Shown piece by piece: positions 8,923 through 20,057 of a stretch of DNA of 25,739 nt. A program made the position numbers and the translations under genes. Every line of letters starts with the position of its first letter. Positions within the stretch are counted from its first letter, which is position 1. Under the pieces are notes generated by a model that had not been told where the DNA came from, searched no databases, and saw only the letters and a program-made list of their open reading frames with translations. The DNA comes from Suillus spraguei (taxonomy: Eukaryota > Basidiomycota > Agaricomycetes > Boletales > Suillaceae): the NCBI GenBank assembly GCA_016800925.1, contig JABCPU010000810.1, positions 1-25,739 on the forward strand, given 5' to 3'.

Positions 8923-11091
8923 TTACATCTGCGATTGGGGTGACGTTAGTGTTGTCGAAAATTGCCAAGCGGAGCGGCCATGCTTACCAGCCATTGCCAG
9001 AATGCTTCCAACTTGTTATGTGGTGGGGGTTCATCGTATGAATCAGCCACGATTTCAGCTATATCGCTCTTGAAGTCCATGTCCTTTGCAGCAACGGGCT
9101 TGGTGCGATAGTAGAAGCGAGCGCCAACATACATGATTGGCCATGTAATGAGAAGGAGGTAGTTGGTGACGAAATTTGCAGTATTCCAATTTCCTTTGAG
9201 GAAGACACTCCATCCGCTGAACTATAGGGTAGAGGAATAGTCAGTGTAATAGTATTAGCGGATAGGAAAGGTTGACATACGAAACAGACGGCGAGCGACG
9301 AACCAGCTCCCCACCAAGCTGCATATGGCTGGAGATTTGTGTAGTAAGGGAGCGTCTTGCGATCGATGCCTTGCACCTGCAAGCCCTTGTAGAAGCGAAG
9401 GTACGTCACCGAAATAGCAAACCACGTCATGAGGCCAGCGACGGCTGACATGTTGGCAAACCAGTTGAAAACTGAGCCCGCACTTGTGGACACAGCCATG
9501 AACGCAAGAAGGGAGAAAGACGCGCTGAAGAGGACAGCCACGTAAGGCAACCCGTTGCGTGTGGTTTTAAGGAAGTACTTGGAAGCATTTCCTGAGGCTG
9601 CAAGACCATCTACGAAGTACGTTAATTTCGATGAGTTGGCTGCCAGGTAAATATACGTACAAACAGCACGAGACGCAGTGTACAAGTCACTAGATGCGGC
9701 GGACCATGCCGAAGTCAACAAACAAGCATTGATGATCTATTTTGAATACCATTGAGAAATTTCTAGGTAAAAAGGAAAGCTATGTGCGGCTCACTGAAGG
9801 AAGAGATTTAATTCCGGCTGTTTCGATAGCGATGACAAATGGAGACTGGGCGGTTCCACTGTTCAATTGCAGTAGTGGGTTGTTGGACGGTACAAGCAGA
9901 CCAATGACGAGTGTGCCACCGATGTAGAAAAGCAATATACGGACGTATACTCGACGGATGGCTTTGGGCAAGGTACGACGAGGATTCTTTGCTTCGCCAG
10001 CAGCAATCTAGGTGAGATTCGTGAGAAATGGATTGATAAGCCTAGAATAGAACATACAGCAACAATCTCGGTTCCAATGAACGAGAAAGCAGCCTGCATC
10101 AAGACAGCCGCCCAGCCAAGGAATCTTCCTTTGGCACCTCCGATGCCATTATACTGAACGAATGGTCCAGGATTTTTCCAGTAGCGGAAACCAATGCGGT
10201 CATGGTTTGGGCCACCTCCCAGATCGATGACTATACCGAGAATGATAAGACCAGTGATTGTGATGACCTTGATGGATCTGCAATAATCTCAGAATATGCG
10301 ATAAAGATATAGTACTCGGTACGCACGCAAAGACGAATTCCGCCTCGCCGTAAGCACCGGCACCGAGCATATTAATGGTGACGACGACGACAAAACACAT
10401 GACGACCCATACTGAATTATTGACAGATTGATTCCAATAATTTATCAATAATGCAGCGGCAGAAATCTCGGCTGGGATGATAACAAATGTCAGCAGGTGC
10501 ACGAAGAAAATGCATTTAATTCAAGTACCGGGTGCTAAAAGTAAAAAGTTAGTGATTGCGAGAAATGAACGAGGAAGAGTGGGACATACAGGAAATCGTC
10601 CAGCTATACCAGTAATTCCAACCCATGGCAAAAAGAGAATGCAGGGTCAACGAAACGCTCGGCCAGTTTGATGTGACCACCAGGTATAGGCAGGAAAGCA
10701 ACCTACGGAAATGAAGGTTAGTTATGTGATCTACGTCTGGGACATGTAACAAGCACACCATTTCTCCTAAAGTGATCATGACGGCGTAGACGATGGTGCC
10801 CATAACCACGTAGCCGAGCAACAGACCAATGGGGCCTCCATACATCAGAGAGTCTGCGGTTCCAACAAAAAGACCAGTGCCGATGACACCACCAATACTT
10901 GACGGATGTGAGAATTCACGAGAAGAAAGAAGAAAAACCAGCATACCTGATCATAGCGATGTGACGATTCTCGAGTTTACGTTGTAGGGTGTGGCGCGGG
11001 GCCTGAATAGACTCTGCATCATGGTCTGAGATGTCAGAGAATTTGTCTTTGCTAGTGGGATAAGCAGTAGGGTCAGTTTTTCTGCACCCAT
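8923..11091 (-). CDS. Amino acid permease, copy B (two frame breaks)
   Basis: Paralogue of the permease at 1440-3607, same AAT/YAT family. Exons are 11091-10947, 10897-10759, 10702-10590, 10534-10529 (6 nt), 10471-10327, 10277-10058, 10007-9795, 9736-9661, 9609-9281, 9221-8988 and 8928-8923. Exon 9 is open here (KTLPYYTNLQPYAAWWG), where copy A is shifted. Two other breaks occur. Exon 1 is 2 nt longer than the phase needs, near 11065-11085, so the conserved ATG (MGAEK) is out of frame with KDKFSDISDHDAES. Exon 3 has five A where copy A has four (10629-10634, plus strand), between DPAFSF and MGWNYWYSW. The shifts cancel in length, but a TGA lies between them. An upstream in-frame ATG at 11155 abuts the TATA-like box and is unlikely to be used. 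Either a pseudogene or affected by sequence errors. Confidence 0.83.
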
Positions 11092-11156
11092 TTTTGCCAG
11101 CGGGAGCGAGAAGGTAGGAGGGCGGAGATGATACTTTAACCCAACTACGACTCATA

Positions 11157-11168
11157 GATATATGAGCG
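11157..11168 (-). promoter_or_regulatory. TATA-like box of permease copy B
   Basis: On the minus strand CGCTCATATATC lies about 66 nt upstream of the ATG at 11091, matching the box upstream of copy A. Role inferred from conservation and position. Confidence 0.45.
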
Positions 11169-11580
11169 ACTGGGGGTCATCGTAGCAGATGACGACTTTG
11201 CGCAACATCTGTAAAAGTTTTAGCAGCTTGACGTCGGCTAATTTACGGACAGAGCAATTAGTGTTCTTGTTCTCGGTGTATAATTTATGTATTGCTGTAC
11301 TCACTATTCCGAAGCTAGTAAACGGTGCAGGATGGCCAAATTGCACCTGACTCGCATTTGTGGGAGATGTTAGAATCAGTACCCAAGAAAATCGAAATGT
11401 GTAGGTCCAGGTTCATTTTTAGAGGAAATACAAAGGATCTACATACAAGCCTAAGATCAAACAGCGTCTCATCCATAACACAAATTTTGATCGAGTGAGG
11501 CATGCAGAGGAGTACGTAATCGTACTCCCCGATCTTTCCTCCGGGTAAACCTTACATTATGGGAATGTCACTCGACTCTG

Positions 11581-11800
11581 GCGCGATAAGGCGCCATAGG
11601 GTGACATCTCACAGTAACTCTACCGTCGTTTTTTGTACCTTTGTGATCGAAATTTGCACGCTTAGCTGTCATGATAGCTATCAACATTTTAACATAAATC
11701 AGAAAACCAACACATTACACGAGTTGAGTCGAGGAGTGGCGCAATAGGGCGCCATCTCACCATCGAGTTAGTACCGCAGTTTGGTACCTTTGTGATCGCG
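11581..11800. repeat. Degenerate tandem repeat upstream of permease copy B
   Basis: Two related blocks at 11581-11650 and 11738-11800 share, in order, GCGC(G)ATAAGGCGCCAT or GCGCAATAGGGCGCCAT, then CATCTCAC, then TACCTTTGTGATCG. One related block occurs upstream of copy A at 3938-4004. The GGCGCC core and CATCTCAC are the best-kept parts. They may be regulatory sites for the permease promoter or only the trace of a local duplication. Confidence 0.5.
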
Positions 11801-12460
11801 CATAAACCAGAGCGGGTGACCAGCTGGCGACCTTCCGAGTCACATTGCCATCGGTTACTGGTTGCTATGTGTCCGTGGAGGACTGGCTCGAACACCTCAA
11901 AGTATGCATCTCCCATGGGAAGTTGAAGACAATCATTCTTTCCACAGTATCTCCATCAGAAACGAATCAAGTTTCTTCCTAGAAAATGGGAACCCACGGA
12001 ATCAAATCCATCTAGGATATTTGCTCTTGCCGGCCGATTTTGCTCATGATATCAGTGATCGGTAGTGGTAATCGGATTTTACAAGGCTGAGATACGGGAT
12101 CGCTGGATAAATTGGGAGCATCGGGGCGAACGCAGTTCCTAGTATGACCTCCTGTAAGACTAAAGAATCCGAGGCTTACAGCCAATCGATGACGGTCCAG
12201 TTACAAACTCGCTGTGATAGATTTGATCCTCGCACCTGCTACTTATCCTAAGCGGTGTGCCTGCAAATTGATAACATCAGATGGTTCAGTGGCCTGGACA
12301 CATGAGACTTCAGATAAAAGGAGAGCGCGAATACAGACTACTTCAAGAGATTCTTTGTGTGCAGTACGATGGACCTGATTAATACTGCCAGCCTCTAGCC
12401 TAGAGAATTTTGTTAGTTCAGCCCTGAGTTTCACGGACTTGAGTCAATGAATAGAGATGA

Positions 12461-13136
12461 CATATATGACCTTGTCCTATGGCGGCGTTGAAAGCTTAAC
12501 AAAACGCAGCTTACATAATATGAGCGGTCGTATTCAACCGTTCAATCATTCAGTGCCTTGGTATGGCGTAATCAGGCAATGAAAATCGTTCATCGTTCGT
12601 GACGATGTTGTAATCGTTTAATCATCCTAATATTCAGCAGAAAGATTGTCTTAACATTGTCGCAACGATCAGAACTGTCGAAATTCATGAGGTGACACTT
12701 ACGCCATGCCACGACCGTCGACGGCCGAACTTTTTCTACAAGTACGCTACCACTACTTGGACCGTCACGGTCAATTTTCGGACTTTCGTATACCTTGCCG
12801 AGTTAACATCCTCCTCCGACATGCTTCTCGTCACCGGGCTGAGTTTTCTCATTCCAATTAACAGTCTCCCCCCGCACATACTGAAGGAATATATTCGTTT
12901 CTTTGTATGAATATATTACACAGAAAATCGAAAGCCGAAAAGCGGGGTATGAATAAGGTAAACGCCACGAAAATGTTCCTAGTGTAATTCAATGCGACCA
13001 GCCCATTAAAGATCCCATCCAAACCGATAGACCACGCCACGATGGTGGAGTAAAATCGATGCCTGATGTAGGATGTGATTGTGAAGAATGCTTAGCCAGA
13101 TCACGGTCATGCAGAGGGTTGACGTTTGCAACTTGG
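12461..13136. other. Intergenic region without a recognised gene
   Basis: Lies between the duplicated permease segment and the 3' end of the next minus-strand gene. Short ORFs at 12692-12910 (+) and 12858-13040 (-) show no motif and are probably chance. Confidence 0.4.
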
Positions 13137-14143
13137 TTACTCTCCAATGACCCAGGATCTGATGTATGGAACAGGGGTATAAGCGCCGGCGCTAGTTTGC
13201 GGGACGGGCCCTTGGTACGGACTTTCTTTGCGAGGCGGAGGAATAGTGCTGCCAGTATCAGCGACAGGCACCGCAGGATTAGGAGAATTCGTTGCAGGCA
13301 GGAAGTTCTGGATTGGGTCATCTTCTCTTTGTCGCTTTAGTATCCCTCGACGGGGCGTGAGTATGATAGCCTGTTTGCGGGTATTTTGCACGAGCTCGTA
13401 TTCTGCTTGCTGCAATATCCTGGGTCCTTCTGGTAGATCTTTGTGCTCGTTCATGTGGACCAACGCAGAAAGTGTACGATCTCCTGCTTGCATTGGAATA
13501 TTTGACAGGTTTGGGGCATTTGCACAGGTCGCGATGTACGCATTCTTCAGGTCCTTAAGGATGAGATAGCGCTCACGTTGATGTGACTTCTCTATGTGGT
13601 GGACGTATGGTGAGTTCCGTCCCGATCCCGTTTCCCGGAGTAGATTGCCTCGTGCGATCCCTCGACGTTTCTTGGCTAGTAAATGGTGACGAACTGCGTT
13701 TATAGGTGAAACCTCGCCCTTCTCACCAGTTCAGCGTGGGGAGCCCGGCCTCGCGACAAAGTGCAATATTTTGTTGCCGAATAAGTGCGGCGGTTAGGGA
13801 GAGAGGTCTGACACGGATGGGAGGGGAGGAACTTCAGCATCGTCTGGGAGGTCTGAATACCACATATGTACATGATCGCGAGGATTGACCCAGGGCATTA
13901 CTGGCAATGAACGGATAGTGGAGGAAACGCTGGCAAAATATGAGGATTCTCTTTCATGACGAACACGTTTTGAGGGTCGGGAGTCGCATGAAGCAAGAGA
14001 GGCGTGGGGGGAGGGAGAGGGGGAAGATTCTCTATAACGCTTGCGCCCCGCTAGTGGGGGTGACGAGTCGTGGACTGCAGTCGGAGATAGACCGATCGCA
14101 CGCGCGGCGTGATAGATGATGTTTGATAGTCCGCTTCAGACAT
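13137..14143 (-). CDS. Unknown protein, probable C-terminal part of the kinase-like gene
   Basis: Not recognised as a known domain, but it has strong coding character. In order: a basic, Ser/Pro-rich region (GRKRYRESSPSPSP, PSKRVRHERES), then VMPWVNPRDHVHMWYSDLPD, LTAALIRQQNIALCREAGLP, INAVRHHLLAKKRRGIARGN, VHHIEKSHQRERYLILKDLK and MQAGDRTLSALVHMNEHKD, ending PYIRSWVIGE then TAA. Lys/Arg clusters suggest a nuclear protein, by inference. Two frame breaks occur: about one base missing at 13794-13805, where a TAA appears, and about one base extra at 13722-13729. The only ATG near its 5' end (14143) overlaps the stop of the upstream kinase ORF. The reading frame of that kinase ORF continues directly into this one apart from a single TGA, so the two may be one gene. 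The 3' end at 13137 is the first stop in frame and was not checked for a further exon. Confidence 0.6.
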
Positions 14144-15613
14144 TCAGCTTTGTCCCCAATGGAAGGTAGTGATTGAGAAAGCGTCTGGTCGGGACAAGGT
14201 TCTGCCAGGACTCGAGAAATGTCCGAATAGCAGTCTCCACCTCTTCTTTGCTCTGCCTAGGAACAACGACGCGTACTGGGGGAGCATCTGAATTCTTGAT
14301 CCAGGTATCCTGCAGGTCGTGAGGATGGACAGGCGGTACTATCTTTTTCCTCCTCAGGCTCCTCATAAGGCGGAATATATCCGGTGCGAGCCCTTGCTTT
14401 CGACGCTTCCACAACTCAGCTCTTTTGTTTATTTCGCTTAGTACGCTGTACGAAAGCTTCCGTCTTCTGGATTTCACTCGTCCGAGCACCGTGGAGGTCA
14501 AGCTTGAATGCAAGCAAGCGTTTCTCAAAACGAAACTCTTCGTCCTCCGCCTTCTCCAGGCCCACGGATTCGTCGGGATTGGTACTTCGGCTGAGTTGAA
14601 AATCGATGAATGTAACGGCGCCATCCCCGCCGATGAGAACGTGACGAAGTTCAATATCTCCATGGAGGATACCTCGCGAATGGAGCATTTCGAGCCCTTG
14701 CATAGCACGCTCCTTCAGAACGTCGGGCATGGTAGGGGAGGCCTCAATCCAAAAACTTTGATGGGGCAATTCCATAGCAATGCTGATCGCGCCTGGTAGG
14801 ATGTGGACACCAATGATGCGAGGGACAATGACGCCTTGGAGGGGCTTTAGGTATTGTTCTGAGCTGTAGAGAGTCATCTGAAAGATAGACTTCAGTAGAT
14901 GAATGACTGGCATTATGCGCACGAACCTCGGAATTAAAACCGATCCAATCCGCTTGCTTATCCAGATTCCACCTATGTCATATTGAGTTGATGATAATGA
15001 TCCCTTGAAACATTTGCTCACCGTCGGCTGATAAAGGTGATCTTTCGTCCGGCAATAACACCGGATTGTATATAGGCTGAGCACATCGAGCCCTCTAAAC
15101 CATTGTAAGTAAGACAAACAAATACAACTCCGCGACAAACGTACGTCGTAGGGATAACAATGTCTCTGTCTGTTGGATATCCTCGCCAGCTGCCCATGCG
15201 CATGGACCGTGTGGCACATATATTGGGATATTTTTAGCCGAGTTTTCACAAGATGAAGGCTCGCGCTGTAAAGTAGAGGACCCCGCTTGTGATGTTGAGT
15301 CCTCGTCCGTATCGCCCCAGTCTACCATTGCTGCACATCTTTCCACATCTTTTTGACGTGGCGTTGTACGCCGCCAAGGACTCAGGGTAGCTGGAGGACG
15401 GTAGGGCGCAGCAAGAATCTCAAAGAACTGTGAGGTGTGGTCTATGCATGATGGCACATCGTAGTCGTGTGGAAGGATGGATGGTGCGGCATATGTGGGG
15501 AGTCCATTTACTGACTTCTCATCAGCGTAGCTTGGACTCGGAGATGGTGTCCGAGAGACTAGCAGGCTTGGGCCCGCTTCCGACTGTGATGTTTGCTGTC
15601 GTGCTAAGGTCAT
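14136..15613 (-). CDS. Protein-kinase-like protein
   Basis: A divergent fungal kinase-fold protein. Exons are 15613-15145, 15094-15022, 14972-14927 and 14877-14136. The N-terminal ~150 residues are Ser/Pro-rich and look disordered. The N-lobe spans the exon 2-4 junctions (RKITFISRR, WNLDKQADWIGFNSE, MTLYSSEQYLK). The catalytic loop reads HGDIELRHVL in place of the classical HRDxxxxN, and the magnesium-binding motif reads IDFQLSR in place of DFG. This pattern is common in uncharacterised Agaricomycete kinase-like families. A basic helical stretch follows (KRNKQK, WKRRKQGLAPD). At 14414-14425 the frame shifts by one base: the first frame stops at 14416 while clearly coding sequence (RAELWKRRKQGLAPD) continues in another. 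The ORF then stops with TGA at 14138-14136, overlapping the ATG of the next ORF. Start chosen at MTLARQQTSQ; an upstream in-frame ATG exists. Activity and substrate are unknown. Confidence 0.7.
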
Positions 15614-15792
15614 GACGAAAAAAGTACGGCGAGGGTGGGTGCAAGCAGGGAAGCAGAATGATGATGCTGGATGGACTGATATGTGGTTGGCATTGTCCAA
15701 TTATGTTTTGTCCTTATAATACGCGGTTGAAGTACAAGCGGGTCACAGCGTAACTTAAGCGTGTGGACACGTTGTTTGTGGTTTGACATCCT

Positions 15793-17619
15793 TCAACAGC
15801 TTCCTTTTCCGGACAAGGCGATGTTCAACGTAGTGATTGCCTTGTTCTTCATGGGAAGCAGACGGACGAAATAGAGATTATGAACAAAACTACAGTGATT
15901 ATAAATACAAAATGGAGAAGATACGCCTGTACAATTATTATCCATGAGGTACAAATTTGTAGAGCAAAATTGCATGCCATCCAGTACACTTGTGAGCGAA
16001 CAAGTACACATACGCCACAATGCTAGGTTTTGTGACAAAATACACATCAATGAAGAATCTATAATGATGTGAACGCCCATCCCAGGCATACTTAGTTCAC
16101 GGGATTTTTTGGACATCAAAACACGTTCAACGTTCGGGTCGTCCAAGGTCTTCAATTCCTTCGTGGACATGACCAGCGCCTGCGATGGCAGCCGCGGAAG
16201 AGAGTAAAAATGTGGCCATGAGTTGAGGTCTAGAATGGATACAGGTGATGACGTTTTCTTCGGCACAGGTGCTTTGATAGGTTCGTTCACTGTGGCGTCG
16301 AAAGGCACTGCTGGACGGAAATCCGTGGTCCCTGGCAAAAGCGCGTCGGGTGGCCGTTTGGAGTGTGGGCAGTACAATCTAGAACGCCACAGACCATTTC
16401 CCCATCTCCGACACGTAAGTCCAAACTGCCCATCATCTCGTACTCTTCCACTGACATCCAGGAGACTCCCATGAAGTGTCAGAGGTGGTATGCCGTTCAG
16501 CTAGCCATGCAGCTAGGGTGACAGAATCCGACGATACAAAACTGCCCAACGAAGCTCGTGAGGCAGAGGTATCCTCGGTCGGAAAGCCTGGGGAAACTGG
16601 TGATGAGTCCTTTGCAAACGCTATGTAGTCGCCCGCAGATGGGGTCGGGTCGTCGCTCTGATTCATCGTCTTTACATCTGAACGCCCACGGGAGAGTTTC
16701 GGGACCTTGCCAATGCGTGAGACAACGCTCTTGACACTCTTTAGGCCATTCCTAACCGATTTCTTGAAGCTCTTCCACGAACTGGGCCGCTTTTTTACAT
16801 TCGTCTCTGTTTCTGTAGTAGAATGCGAAGCCCACGGCTCTGGTGCAACAGCTCCACTACGTGAGTAAGGAGGTGAGATGGGTGATTCCGGCACCAATGG
16901 GGGAAGAATGCGATGCCGTACGGCAGATGGCCATGGGACATAAGGACTATTCGGATGGTGGAAGGCGGGAACCCAATGCGGTCCTTCATGAACTTTCGTG
17001 TTCTTGGTTTTACGAACAACCACTCGGCGAGTGGATGAGACGTGGCTGGATGAATGACGGAACAAGATAGTGGCTGGGAGGGAGTGGGAAGATCCGTTAC
17101 GACACTGATTTGCAGGTAAAGAAGACGTTAACGAATGTGTGGTTGAAAAATTGAGAAAGGAAGGTAGCTGCAGTGTGGATGCAGATGGCAGAGAAGGAAG
17201 GGGGCGAAATGACTCAATATTGCACCGTGAGCGGTTGATGCGAGTAACGGGTTGATCAGGAGGAACAAGGTTCTGTTGCTCCTCGCGTGGCTTCTCAAGT
17301 GTAGCAGGCTTTTCCAATGATTTACAGTGTGTCTTCGAAAGAGCGTGGGGCAGCTGGATTGACTATTCAGTGAAATTTTAAAGGCCAGCCGGCGAACAGG
17401 TGTTTTATTACATACAGCATGATTCACCGCCGGCAGTATCTTGTCCCCAAGGGTGGACGAAATGCCCGCTCAGCCTTGCGTTTTTTTGACCTTCCTAACC
17501 TTAAGGTACGGCTCACCGTCGAGGGTACATGTTGATACTGCAGAAGCAATTTTAGAAGGAGCGCTGATCTTCAAGATCATTTCGTCGAGTCCAGCAAGAC
17601 TTCCAGAATAGTGAAACAT
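15793..17619 (-). CDS. Unknown basic, Ser/Pro-rich protein (several frame breaks)
   Basis: No known domain recognised. Exon 1 (17619-17416) begins MFHYSGSLAGLDEMILKIS and continues with EPYLKVRKVKK, AERAFRPPLGDKILPAVNHA. After a 62-nt intron, exon 2 starts at 17353 with LPHALSKTHCKSLEKP and runs through a long Ser/Pro/Arg-rich region. It then reaches a basic helix (SWKSFKKSVRNGLKSVKSVV) and LAAWLAERHTTSDTSWESPG, then MSVEEYEMMGSLDL, then LWRSRLYCPHSKRPPDALLP. Joining these requires four single-base corrections: one T too many in the T7 run 17481-17487, one base missing in the C4 run 17445-17448, one missing at 16455-16462, and one missing between about 16388 and 16430. The frame stays open to a TGA at 15793, but coding character fades after about 16040, so the true stop or a last intron may lie earlier. 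Function unknown. Confidence 0.6.
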
Positions 17620-18045
17620 GGGTGAATAATGAATGACGAGTGTAACGAGTGTTAGGATGGGAAGATTAGGCAGAAGAGAAACAAATGAATGAGGGCGCTA
17701 ACACTGTAGTAGTAGTTGATATCACAGCATGCTAGGGCGTTATACTTAACAAAGAATACAAGGTAGAGCTAACCAAATAACGCGTACACAAATGAACATA
17801 GGAGACAAAAGGATTAAAAAAATTCAATCAATACTATCTATGGAAATTACGTAACAATCGCCTTCCTTATCGCTCAAGATAACCGTGGCATTGTGAATTG
17901 ACAATGTGCTCTGCAAAATTTGGTTCCCACTCATTATGAGGACTTGAGCGTGAGTGTGTGACATACAAAAGGACAGAACGGTTGGCTCCGCAGAAACAAA
18001 CCACCTGACTTCCACTGTGGGTGAACTCCTCCCTACCGGAAAACA
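17620..18045. other. Intergenic region
   Basis: Lies between the start of the unknown gene at 17619 and the stop of the leucine-rich-repeat gene at 18046, so it should contain the former's promoter and the latter's 3' UTR. No coding signal or repeat was seen. Confidence 0.5.
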
Positions 18046-19899
18046 TTAGGTTTCCTCTGAGTTGTGCTTCCACGCCTATATGCGTTTGATATTAATATAG
18101 CCAATCAAGCAGGTCTTATCCCGGCTACACGCACCTCGAAAAAGCGACGTCTATCAGTCACGCTTACGCTCCTACAGCTTGTGAGGTTCAATGTTTGTAA
18201 TTTGGGGCAGGTATCGATAACAGAAAAGAGACCAGTACCTGCAACACTTCAACCACAAGTCAAAACCCAAGATAACATGTCCACTTACTGCTCATTTTTG
18301 TACCCGCTAGTTCCAGCACCACAAGATTTGAGCAACATGCAAATAAGGCGCAGCATCGTCGTCCACACCGGTGTTGTTGAGAATGAGTTGTTCAAGCCTG
18401 GGTGTTTGATTTTCGGCTTCTTGTGGCAAGAGCCCAGAAAGATGAAGGGACTGTAGGTAATGCACACCTGACAAGTTGAGGTACTGATACAGAACTCAGG
18501 CATGGCATAGTTCAAAAAGCAATGAAACTAACCTTGCATTTCCTTCCGACGTATTGAATGAAGTACTTCAGGGCTCCACTACGACGAGAAGTAGCCCCTA
18601 ATTTGTATTTCCGACCAAACTGATCTTTTCGAGTTGCCCAAAATCTTTCAACACGTCTGCCAATGACTCCAACGTCTGGTCTGTCATCGTCATCGCAGAG
18701 GTATTTCCAATAGCTACTGAAGACCCTTGTCCACCTCCAATGGCCCCGAGAGCCAGAGATTTGATGTGGGGAAGGCTAGAGATGAGCGCCACAACATCGA
18801 CGCTGGAAATCGCAGTAGATGTCAAGGACAGTTTTTCAATTCTCGCCCCTGTTAACACAACCGGGGGTGGTCGGTGGACCTGCGTGAAGGAGAGGTCCAT
18901 CCGAGTGAGGTTCGGACAGCGGGCCAAAAAAGAATTAATTGAGCTTTCTGAAAGGCCCAATTGACGTAGTTTCAATGTTTGTATATTTCTCAATATGAAA
19001 CTCTCGTCTTGAAATACAGCAGAAGATAATTTGGCAAAGGTTGCATCGGTCTGGGCTGCAATAAATCGACAGTTTAAAAAACTTTAAGCTACTCACCCAG
19101 TTGGGTATCCCGGCAAGCTTCAGCACCTTCAAGTCAGAACAAGTTTTCAGGAGTGGGACGAGTGCCACGGGCGGGACAGCAGTGTAATTAAAGTTCGCGG
19201 TCGAAAGCAAAGGGCAAGACCGTGCGGCAGCCTCTACAGTGGCAGACCCCACTTTGGGCGCAACCGCTGCAGAAATTAGGGCCTCCCAGCCGTAGTCGTG
19301 AATTACACTCACCGAAGAACCAAGACTCTGAGGGACGGCATAGAAGACAGGACAGTTGCAAATACAGAATCAGCAAATTTAACAAATCCTATAAGGTGTA
19401 GCTCATGCAGCGAATTGCCAGCTCCTGCAACAGCCGAAATTGTGATTTTGTTTACTGCTAGAACGTCACTGGTCAGTACAATAGACGGGCCTCGCAAAAA
19501 ATACTAACAGAAGATGAGCAACATATCAGAAGCAACGAATATGCATACAGAAGTTATCATTGCATTGGTAAGTATTTGTGGACAGGTGGATCTCAACATA
19601 GCGAACAGTTTAGGCACCAGATTGTCAGGCATGAGTTTCAGCCACTTGAGCGTGATTTCCCAATCGTTGCGAGATTCGTGTAGCGCCCGCAGGTTTGCGA
19701 CAAAGGAACGCGCGCATAACACGGAAAGGTTAGGTATCGGCCAGTGGATAGCACGGAACGAGTGGAAAAGGCAGATGCTGTGGAGAGGCTCGATGCGAAA
19801 TTGACCCGATCATCCTCGGTTTCCGCACCAAAGGTAGGGACCCCTCCCCTCCGTCGTTTTGTAAGTCGCTGGGAAGGTTCTGGCCTTCCGCTTCAACAT
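18046..19899 (-). CDS. Leucine-rich-repeat protein (RNI-like)
   Basis: An LRR solenoid protein of the ribonuclease-inhibitor type; partners unknown. Probable exons: 19899-19549, 19503-19313, 19266-19097, 19050-18533, 18483-18289, 18238-18135 and 18075-18046. Repeats are visible as NSLHELHLIGFVKFADSVF, MPSLRVLVLR, CSDLKVLKLAGIPNW, IQTLKLRQLGLSESSINSFL, CPNLTRMDLSFTQV, ARIEKLSLTSTAISSVDV, FGQLEKISLVGN, YLQSLHLSGLL, PRLEQLILNNTGVDDD, SNLVVLELAGTKMS and CPKLQTLNLTSCRSVSVTD. The C terminus FFEAWKHNSEET sits on a 10-codon last exon. Frame breaks are inferred at about 19840-19850, 19721-19730, the 19313/19266 junction, 18602-18604 (an A run that creates a TAG) and 18338-18342. The start MLKRKARTFP is the likeliest ATG but is uncertain because of the nearby breaks. 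No clear F-box was seen, though the architecture resembles F-box/LRR proteins. Confidence 0.72.
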
Positions 19900-20057
19900 G
19901 AGGGTTGTGCAATGTGTCGACAGCTTAAGTCTGAACCGCGTTACTTAGTCATTATCCCATAAGTGGCTATACTGTATGTACCTAAGTAGTCCTGTCTGTG
20001 GAAGTAGACACGAAGTGTCCAAACACCGCGATCTAATAAGCCTATCGACAGTGTCGA

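Larger units (their letters stand above)
8742..12460. repeat. Segmental duplication, copy B (permease and upstream DNA)
   Basis: Second copy of the segment at about 1285-4570, in the same orientation and about 7.5 kb away. Exon and intron number and order are identical. It is longer than copy A mainly because the upstream flank contains extra DNA, including a locally duplicated GGCGCC/CATCTCAC block. Edges are approximate. Confidence 0.75.

Noticed and set aside
10916..11155. Upstream ATG at 11155 as the start of permease copy B (MSRSWVKV...)
   Set aside because: It abuts the TATA-like box and has no counterpart in copy A. The ATG conserved between copies is at 11091, so the upstream one would not normally be transcribed and merely bypasses the frame break.
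12989..13321. 110-codon minus-strand ORF with a hydrophobic start
   Set aside because: It overlaps the better-supported frame ending SWVIGE at 13137 and shows no coding continuity on either side.
14136..14143. Overlapping stop/start (TGA within ATGTCTGA) as translational coupling of two genes
   Set aside because: Eukaryotic nuclear genes are not normally coupled this way. Given the many 1-nt breaks nearby, a single interrupted gene is simpler.
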